Source: Chryseobacterium aureum
GTDB lineage: Bacteria > Bacteroidota > Bacteroidia > Flavobacteriales > Weeksellaceae
Reading direction: 5' to 3'
Assembly (NCBI RefSeq): GCF_003971235.1
Contig: NZ_CP034661.1
Coordinates: forward strand, 2,356,001 to 2,420,000
DNA: 64,000 nucleotides
This document shows, in pieces, positions 58,847 to 64,000 of this stretch (positions within the stretch are counted from its first letter, which is position 1; each line of letters opens with the position of its first letter). The notes below the pieces were generated by a model, which was not told the DNA's origin, did not search any database, and saw only the letters and a list, made by a program, of their open reading frames with translations. Position numbers and translations under genes: made by a program.

Positions 58847-60160
58847 ATGAAACTACAGTCGTTTGACAATATCTACCTTATTCACAAAAAATCACGCGTC
58901 AAAAGATGGTTCCTGTTTATTCTCATAAGCGGTATCATTACTTTATTTCTTCCCTGGACACAGAATATTAAGGTAAAAGGAAATGTAACCTCCCTCTATC
59001 AGGAGCAGCGCCCACAGCAGCTTCACTCTCCTATCCCGGGAAAAATCATCAAATGGTACGTTAAAAACGGAGATTATGTAAAAAAAGGAGATACTTTGCT
59101 GCAGCTTTCGGAAATAAAAGAAGATTATTTAGATCCACTTCTGGTAAAGAGAACACAGGAGCAGGTAAATGCGAAAAAGGGCGTAAGAAATTTCTATGAG
59201 GCAAAGGCAGGAACAGTGAAATCCCAGCTTGACGCCCTGCACTCGGCGAGAGATTTAAAGCTTAACCAGGTCAGGATAAAAATAAGCCAGCTTACTCATA
59301 AACTTACCGGTGAAGAAGCTGAACTCACCGCTGCCACTAATGAGCTTGCGCTTTCTGAAGACCAGTTTGCGCGGCAGAAAAAAATGTATGACGAAGGCCT
59401 GGTTTCTCTTACTCAGTTTCAGCAGAGAAGCATTTCTTTTCAAAATGCAGCTGCCAAAAAAACAGCACTGGAAAATAAAGTGGCCCAAACCCGTCAGGAA
59501 ATTATCAATACAAATATTGAGCAGAATTCTGTGATTCAGGATTATACAGAGAAACTCAGTAAAATAGAAGGAGACCGTTTCCAAAATATGGGGCAGATTG
59601 AAGGCAGCGAAGGTGAAATTGCCAAGCTGGAAAATCAGATGGCGAATTATAAAGCAAGACAGGGCTTATATTTCATTATTGCTTCCCAGGACGGCCAGGT
59701 GGTACAGCTCAACAAAACAGGAATTGGTGAAGTGCTGAAAGAAGGTGAAAATATTGGAACCATTGTTCCCACAGCAGTAGACTATGCAGTTGAGATTTAT
59801 ATAAAACCTGTAGATCTTCCGCTTGTAAAAGAAGGACAGCGCGTGATGTGCATCTTTGATGGATTTCCCGCCATTGTATTCTCCGGGTGGCCCAATTCCA
59901 GTTACGGAACATTTGCGGGCAAGGTGGTGGCTGTGGAAAGCAATATCAGTGCAAACGGTCTTTTTAAGGCACTGGTGATAGAGGATAAAAATGAAAAAAG
60001 ATGGCCTCCTAAAATTAAAATGGGAGGAGGTGTACAGGGAATTGCCATTCTCAATGATGTTCCTATCTGGTATGAACTGTGGAGAAACATCAATGGCTTT
60101 CCACCGGATTATTATGAAGTTAAAAATGATCAAACGGTTAAGTATGAGAAAACAAAATAA
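58847..60160 (+). CDS. Type I secretion membrane-fusion protein (HlyD type)
   Basis: The 437-residue adaptor has an N-terminal membrane anchor (RWFLFILISGIITLFLPW) and a lipoyl-like beta domain (LHSPIPGKIIKWYVKNGDYVKKGDTLLQLSE). A long coiled-coil arm of about 180 residues includes LKLNQVRIKISQLTHKLTGEEAEL and EQNSVIQDYTEKLSKIEGDR. The second lipoyl half is DGQVVQLNKTGIGEVLKEGENIGTIVP. It bridges the ABC protein to the outer-membrane channel. It starts one base after the ABC gene's stop and overlaps the channel gene by 17 bases, so the three are one operon. Confidence 0.9.
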   Translation: MKLQSFDNIYLIHKKSRVKRWFLFILISGIITLFLPWTQNIKVKGNVTSLYQEQRPQQLHSPIPGKIIKWYVKNGDYVKKGDTLLQLSEIKEDYLDPLLVKRTQEQVNAKKGVRNFYEAKAGTVKSQLDALHSARDLKLNQVRIKISQLTHKLTGEEAELTAATNELALSEDQFARQKKMYDEGLVSLTQFQQRSISFQNAAAKKTALENKVAQTRQEIINTNIEQNSVIQDYTEKLSKIEGDRFQNMGQIEGSEGEIAKLENQMANYKARQGLYFIIASQDGQVVQLNKTGIGEVLKEGENIGTIVPTAVDYAVEIYIKPVDLPLVKEGQRVMCIFDGFPAIVFSGWPNSSYGTFAGKVVAVESNISANGLFKALVIEDKNEKRWPPKIKMGGGVQGIAILNDVPIWYELWRNINGFPPDYYEVKNDQTVKYEKTK

Positions 60161-61547
60161 ACTTCTTCTGATACTGATCCTGTTTGTCTTCCAATATGGG
60201 AAAGCTCAGGACTCCCTCATGATTTCAGCGAAGGAATTTCTGGCTGTGGTAAAAAATTACCATCCCCTGGCATTAAGATATCAGCTGCAAAACCAAATGG
60301 CCCAATCTGAGATCACTAAAGCCAGAGGAAATTTTGATCCGGTTCTGGGAGGAAAACTTGGAGAAAAAAACATAGAAGGAGTACAGTATTACAGACAGAA
60401 AAATATAGAACTGGGTATTCCCACCTGGTACGGGATTGATCTTACTGCCGGATATCAGTATCTTGACGGGGAAAAACTCAATTCCAGTGAAACAAAAGGA
60501 GGCCTTTACAGCATGGGGATTACGGTTCCTCTGGCCAAGAATCTTTTGTATGATAAAAGAAGAGCGGTACTGGACCAGGCGAAATTTGCCTTAAAGATGA
60601 CAGAAGCCGAACAGACTGTTTTCACCAATGAACTGCTTCTTGAAGCAGAAAACACCTATTGGGAATGGGTACAAAGTTTCGAAATCTACCAGTTGCAGAC
60701 TAAAGCTGTTACCATTAACAAAAACCGTTTAAACCTCATCCAAAAAACCTTTGAATATGGGGAAAGAGCGGCTATAGATATTGTTGAAGCTGAATCACAA
60801 CTTCAGAACTTTGAACTTCAGAAGAAAGAAGCTTATTTAAACTTTATCAAAAATACCCAGCAGCTGCAATTATTTCTGTGGAAAGAAAATCGTGAAATTT
60901 ATGAAATCTCACAACCTGTTTATCCGGCAGATCATCTTTCGGATCATACGGCTTACTCGGATTTTGAATTTCTTCTGCACGAAATCAAAACCAAAGAAAC
61001 CGGTAATCATTGGTCTGTACAATATTATAAACAGAAGCATCTGATTCTGGAAAGTGAACGGAGGCTGAAATGGCAGAGCTTTCTCCCAAAACTTGATTTT
61101 ACTTATAACTTCTTTAACAAAGAAAATTACCAGGCAGATTATCTTCCCCTTTTTGATCACAATTTCCAGTATGGTTTAAAGCTTGAAATACCTGTATTCC
61201 AGAGGGATGCCAAAGCCAGTTATCAAATGGCCAAAATCAAAATAAACCAAAATAAGCTTGATACCGAATTCAAGAAAAGAGAACTTACAACAAAAATTGA
61301 AACCTATAAAAACGAACTTTTAAATTACCATACCCAGATAGATCTTTCGCAAAATAACCTGGCGAATTATCAGAAACTTCTAATTGCCGAAGAAACAAAA
61401 TATACCAATGGTGAAAGTTCCCTTTTTCTGATCAATTCAAGGGAAAATAAAATGATTGAGGCACAGGAAAAATTTATTTCCATCAAAACAAAGTTTCTCA
61501 AAAGTTTCAATAAACTTAAATGGATGAATGAAAATTTCTCTTTATAA
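60144..61547 (+). CDS. Type I secretion outer-membrane channel (TolC-like)
   Basis: From the ATG at 60144 the 467-residue protein has signal peptide RKQNKLLLILILFVFQYGKAQ and the TolC two-repeat helical-barrel fold. NYHPLALRYQLQNQMAQSEITKARGNFDPVLGG is the N-terminal half. RAAIDIVEAESQLQNFELQKKEAYLNFIKNTQQLQLFLW and the closing EETKYTNGESSLFLINSRENKMIEAQEKFISIKTKFLKSFNKLKW follow. The mature chain ends in a hydrophobic segment, as in flavobacterial relatives. A start at 60126 is possible. A terminator follows at once, closing the operon. Confidence 0.9.
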   Translation: MRKQNKLLLILILFVFQYGKAQDSLMISAKEFLAVVKNYHPLALRYQLQNQMAQSEITKARGNFDPVLGGKLGEKNIEGVQYYRQKNIELGIPTWYGIDLTAGYQYLDGEKLNSSETKGGLYSMGITVPLAKNLLYDKRRAVLDQAKFALKMTEAEQTVFTNELLLEAENTYWEWVQSFEIYQLQTKAVTINKNRLNLIQKTFEYGERAAIDIVEAESQLQNFELQKKEAYLNFIKNTQQLQLFLWKENREIYEISQPVYPADHLSDHTAYSDFEFLLHEIKTKETGNHWSVQYYKQKHLILESERRLKWQSFLPKLDFTYNFFNKENYQADYLPLFDHNFQYGLKLEIPVFQRDAKASYQMAKIKINQNKLDTEFKKRELTTKIETYKNELLNYHTQIDLSQNNLANYQKLLIAEETKYTNGESSLFLINSRENKMIEAQEKFISIKTKFLKSFNKLKWMNENFSL

Positions 61548-61551
61548 AACC

Positions 61552-61582
61552 AAAAAGTTCAGGAAAACTCCTGAACTTTTTT
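61552..61582 (+). terminator. Terminator of the type I secretion operon
   Basis: AAAGTTCAGG and CCTGAACTTT form a stem followed by TTTT. Confidence 0.88.
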
Positions 61583-61620
61583 ATTGATATTCTGATCTTA
61601 AAAATACCTCAGAAAATATT

Positions 61621-61734
61621 TCATCGGTCAATATTCCTTTCTTCTGCCAATTTCTCAGACTGAGATCCGATAAACGGAATTTTCGGAGCCAGAAAGAAAG
61701 TTCTCATTAACCGTCTTCTTCTGTTAATTTTCAT
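61621..61734 (-). CDS. Possible 37-residue ORF coupled to the esterase gene
   Basis: The esterase stop and this ATG overlap by one base (TAATG on the minus strand), the usual sign of translational coupling. The predicted peptide begins MKINRRRRLMRTFFLAPK and continues IPFIGSQSEKLAEERNIDR: a basic start, a short hydrophobic patch and a charged end. I know no family for it. It might be a real short gene, or chance. Confidence 0.35.
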   Translation of the reverse strand: MKINRRRRLMRTFFLAPKIPFIGSQSEKLAEERNIDR

Positions 61735-62672
61735 TATTTATGATGGTTGTTGACCTTTTGTGCTGTCAGCAAAAATTGTAAAGGTTGGTACAGTCTTTTA
61801 CTCCAGGCTTTTTCACTGTGATCCGCTCCGGGAAAATACAAAGTTTTCCATTGTTGATCAGAATATCCTGCTTTTTGCATGATCTGATCTGCCTTTTTTT
61901 GTATTTCCGGATACATGGCATCAAGTGTCTGATCTCCTGTATCAAAATATAGCAGATGGTTCCGGCTGCCCGGAATGTTATTTTCAAGATAGGTCAGCAT
62001 AGCTTGCGGAAAAGGGTTATTCTTCAGGGTAAAAGTTCCCGGCCAATGGGTTGAAATGCATGCTGCACCACCAAAAACATGGGGATATTCACAAATTGCA
62101 TACAATGAGATCAGCCCTCCCATGCTGCTGCCCGCAATAAAAGTATGCTTTCTGTCCTTGTGCACAGCATATTTCTTGTCTATATAAGGCTTCAGTTCTT
62201 TAACAATAAATTTCAGATAATTATCAGAATTAGGGATGAAATTATTGGCAGCCCTTCCTGCAGTTCTCAGCTGGCTCCTTACCGTATCTTTTTGTACCTG
62301 GGTTAGGCTTTCAAAAGGTTTTTGCGGAAAATAATCCGAGTGCCTCAATTTCTGGTCGTTCCAGATTCCTACAACGATAATATTCTGTACAGTCTTTTCC
62401 TTAATCAGTTTAGCCATGGTGTCATCAACATCCCATGCCTGATGGTTCCACGTCATTTCCGGATCATACAGCATCTGCCCGTCATGCATATACAGCACAG
62501 AATATTTTTTATTTGGGGAATACCCTTCCGGCAGCCATACATCTACATTTCTGGAGGAAACGTATTGAGAGCTGAAATTAATCCTTTCAATCTTTCCACT
62601 GCTTACTTTTGGAAGCTGTCCAAATGATATAAAAGGAATAAGAAATAATGAAAAAATAAGCCTTATAATCAT
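61734..62672 (-). CDS. Secreted alpha/beta-hydrolase esterase (Fes/esterase D-like)
   Basis: The 312-residue protein has a signal peptide (IIRLIFSLFLIPFISFGQ). The fold is that of esterase D/enterobactin-esterase-like hydrolases: RNVDVWLPEGYSPNKKYSVLYMHDGQMLYDPEMTWNHQAWDVDD opens it. TFIAGSSMGGLISLYAICEYPHVFGGAACIS carries the catalytic GSSMG serine, and GADHSEKAWSKRLYQPLQFL the catalytic His. Such enzymes cleave ester bonds, in some cases ferric siderophores or S-formylglutathione. With a siderophore receptor in this window a siderophore-related use is plausible, but there is no direct link. Confidence 0.87.
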   Translation of the reverse strand: MIIRLIFSLFLIPFISFGQLPKVSSGKIERINFSSQYVSSRNVDVWLPEGYSPNKKYSVLYMHDGQMLYDPEMTWNHQAWDVDDTMAKLIKEKTVQNIIVVGIWNDQKLRHSDYFPQKPFESLTQVQKDTVRSQLRTAGRAANNFIPNSDNYLKFIVKELKPYIDKKYAVHKDRKHTFIAGSSMGGLISLYAICEYPHVFGGAACISTHWPGTFTLKNNPFPQAMLTYLENNIPGSRNHLLYFDTGDQTLDAMYPEIQKKADQIMQKAGYSDQQWKTLYFPGADHSEKAWSKRLYQPLQFLLTAQKVNNHHK

Positions 62673-62678
62673 GGGAAT

Positions 62679-63059
62679 TTATTTTTTCAGAAAATAAAAA
62701 ATCAGCATTCCCCAGCTTAAGATCATCATCAGCCCTCCCAGCGGAGTGACAGGTCCTAAGAATTTAAGGTTCATTCCAAGGTAATCCTGCATGCTCAGGC
62801 AATAGATACTTACTGAAAATAAAAATGTTCCTGCAATCATTAAAATGGAAGTCCATTTCTCGGCAGATGTTTCAAATTTCAAAATATACCCGATGATCAG
62901 CAGGAAAAAAGCTGCATACATCTGATATCTTACCCCTGTCTCAAAACTTTCCAGTCTTTCCACAGCTAATATTTTCTTTAAGGCATGCGCTCCGAATGCC
63001 CCCAGGATTACAGAAACCATTCCGTACACTGCTCCAAAAACTAAAGTAATTGTTTTCAT
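62679..63059 (-). CDS. DUF423-family inner-membrane protein
   Basis: The 126-residue protein has four membrane segments: VFGAVYGMVSVILGAFGAHALKKIL, YQMYAAFFLLIIGYIL, ILMIAGTFLFSVSIYCLSM and LGGLMMILSWGMLIFYFLKK. GAFGAHALK is the family's sequence hallmark. Function is unknown, though the family (YgdD-like) is widespread. It lies one base after the gene at 63061 and six bases before the esterase gene, so a co-transcribed trio is likely. Confidence 0.9.
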   Translation of the reverse strand: MKTITLVFGAVYGMVSVILGAFGAHALKKILAVERLESFETGVRYQMYAAFFLLIIGYILKFETSAEKWTSILMIAGTFLFSVSIYCLSMQDYLGMNLKFLGPVTPLGGLMMILSWGMLIFYFLKK

Positions 63060-63060
63060 T

Positions 63061-64000
63061 TTATAACTCTTCTAATTCTAGGGTTAAATATTTTTTTGTT
63101 TGATAATCCTGCCACGTTCCGATGATTTTTTTTCCTTTCAAATCGGCTTCTATTAAGGCTTTTGGTATCCATTCCTTCAATTCCTCACTATGGTAGTCAT
63201 CTTCTGTGATAGAAAAATGGTCATGAACAAATTCTCCTCTCCAATTGATCGGCTTTTTATTCTTGTCATACCAATAGGTGGCTGAAAATGAATCGTCTTC
63301 ATTGATTTCGTTAAACAAAACCGTAATGAGATATTTCCCGTCAATTTTTCCTTTGTATAATTTATTTCCAGGACCCGTTTGATCTATCTTTTCCGAGCCT
63401 GAAATTAAATTTCGCGCGTAAGGACTCCAATATTTTTCCAGTTCTTTATAGGTAAATTCAAGTTCATGGCTTCCCAGGTCATCCAATGCCCGCATCGCGT
63501 GGTTAGAACATCTTCCGGCCACGAAGGTGAGTTTATCTTTTCCAAAAAAATACCGGATCCCGTACAAAGTATGCTCTGTAAAACAGTCTTCATACATCGC
63601 AATCTGATCCTGTACTTCTTCTGATGGATTTTTTTCGGATTTTAGCTTTACGATAAAGTTATTGACTCTTTTTCTGACTTTATTTTGAATGAGACCATTG
63701 ATTGTTTTGATGCTTCCTGCCTGAAATAAATCTGAAGCATTGATAAAATTGCCTGTTCTCAGATCAAAATTCTTCCAGTCTGCAAATTCTTCCGGATACG
63801 CTCCTGAAGCTTCTCCGTGAATACCTATTGACAAAATATTTTTAGGGGTTTCCAATTTCTCCCAATCATAAAAATAAACATAATTGGAATAAGAATTCGT
63901 AGCTGTGGAGGCCAGTTTAAAAGGATTTCCCCCGGAGTTCGGAATATATTCCAGTTCGTTTATCTGAAGAAATGTATTGATCTTATTGGCAACCGCAGGA
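63061..64000 (-). CDS. Unrecognised protein, N-terminus beyond window edge
   Basis: The frame stays open past the last base of the window, so the start codon lies outside. The TTG at 63855 is only an internal codon. The visible ~312 residues are soluble-looking and charged, without a signal or membrane segment. Stretches include YFFGKDKLTFVAGRCSNHAMRALDDLGSHELEFTYKELEKYWSPY and NWRGEFVHDHFSITEDDYHSEELKEWIPKALI. I do not recognise the family. Its stop overlaps the start region of DUF423 by one base. Confidence 0.6.
   Translation of the reverse strand, partial: PAVANKINTFLQINELEYIPNSGGNPFKLASTATNSYSNYVYFYDWEKLETPKNILSIGIHGEASGAYPEEFADWKNFDLRTGNFINASDLFQAGSIKTINGLIQNKVRKRVNNFIVKLKSEKNPSEEVQDQIAMYEDCFTEHTLYGIRYFFGKDKLTFVAGRCSNHAMRALDDLGSHELEFTYKELEKYWSPYARNLISGSEKIDQTGPGNKLYKGKIDGKYLITVLFNEINEDDSFSATYWYDKNKKPINWRGEFVHDHFSITEDDYHSEELKEWIPKALIEADLKGKKIIGTWQDYQTKKYLTLELEEL

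Overview
The window is chromosomal DNA of a flavobacterium, most likely Chryseobacterium or a close Weeksellaceae relative. The evidence is an AT-rich base composition, promoters of the Bacteroidota type (TTTG, about 19 bases, then TAnnTTTG), three secreted proteins with type IX secretion C-terminal sorting domains, TonB-dependent iron uptake, and short peptides with the double-glycine leaders typical of Chryseobacterium. No phage, insertion sequence or CRISPR array was seen. Both edges cut a gene: an AraC-type regulator at the left and an unrecognised minus-strand gene at the right.

Layout. 1-1.5 kb: AraC regulator end, a cluster of palindromic repeats and a redoxin. 1.7-8.8 kb: a TetR regulator and the RND efflux operon it probably controls (lipoprotein adaptor, RND pump, outer-membrane lipoprotein channel), with four copies of one 11-bp palindrome as the likely operator. 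8.9-12.7 kb: miaA, yicC-like, gmk, nadA. 12.7-14.0 kb: five genes for 18-residue-leader, six-cysteine secreted peptides. 14.1-21.4 kb: threonine operon thrA-thrB-thrC with a threonine-rich leader peptide and attenuator-like pairings, then folB, a DUF4403 protein, an RDD protein and tRNA-Cys. 21.5-22.9 kb: a non-coding stretch full of hairpins. 22.9-30.1 kb: secreted protein, glycine-zipper lipoprotein, polytopic membrane protein, aroC, two thioredoxin-like proteins, a YkvA-like protein and a fused UMP synthase. 30.1-39.1 kb: two very large exported proteins flanking three T9SS substrates. 39.2-49.7 kb: dus, deoC, Lrp-type regulator, an EEP hydrolase, trmD, an NDH-2-like dehydrogenase, a membrane-anchored GH25 lysozyme, a deoxyribonucleotidase, an ABC-F protein and a Gfo/Idh/MocA oxidoreductase. 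49.8-56.7 kb: siderophore receptor with a PepSY-type membrane partner, an outer-membrane barrel, 1-Cys peroxiredoxin, MscS channel and sucC. 57.1-61.6 kb: a three-gene type I secretion operon whose ABC protein has a degenerate nucleotide-binding domain. 61.6-64 kb: possible small ORF, esterase, DUF423 protein and the edge gene.

How it fits together. Two envelope-spanning export systems are present (RND tripartite pump; ABC-HlyD-TolC). The five leader peptides are obvious candidates for export and disulfide formation, but the local type I ABC protein lacks the C39 peptidase that normally removes such leaders, so a link between them is only a possibility. The best candidates for new biology are the six-cysteine peptide cluster, the Thr leader/attenuator, the four-copy TAACRCYGTTA operator set, the degenerate ABC exporter, and a family of intergenic 7-bp-period repeats with inverted arms.
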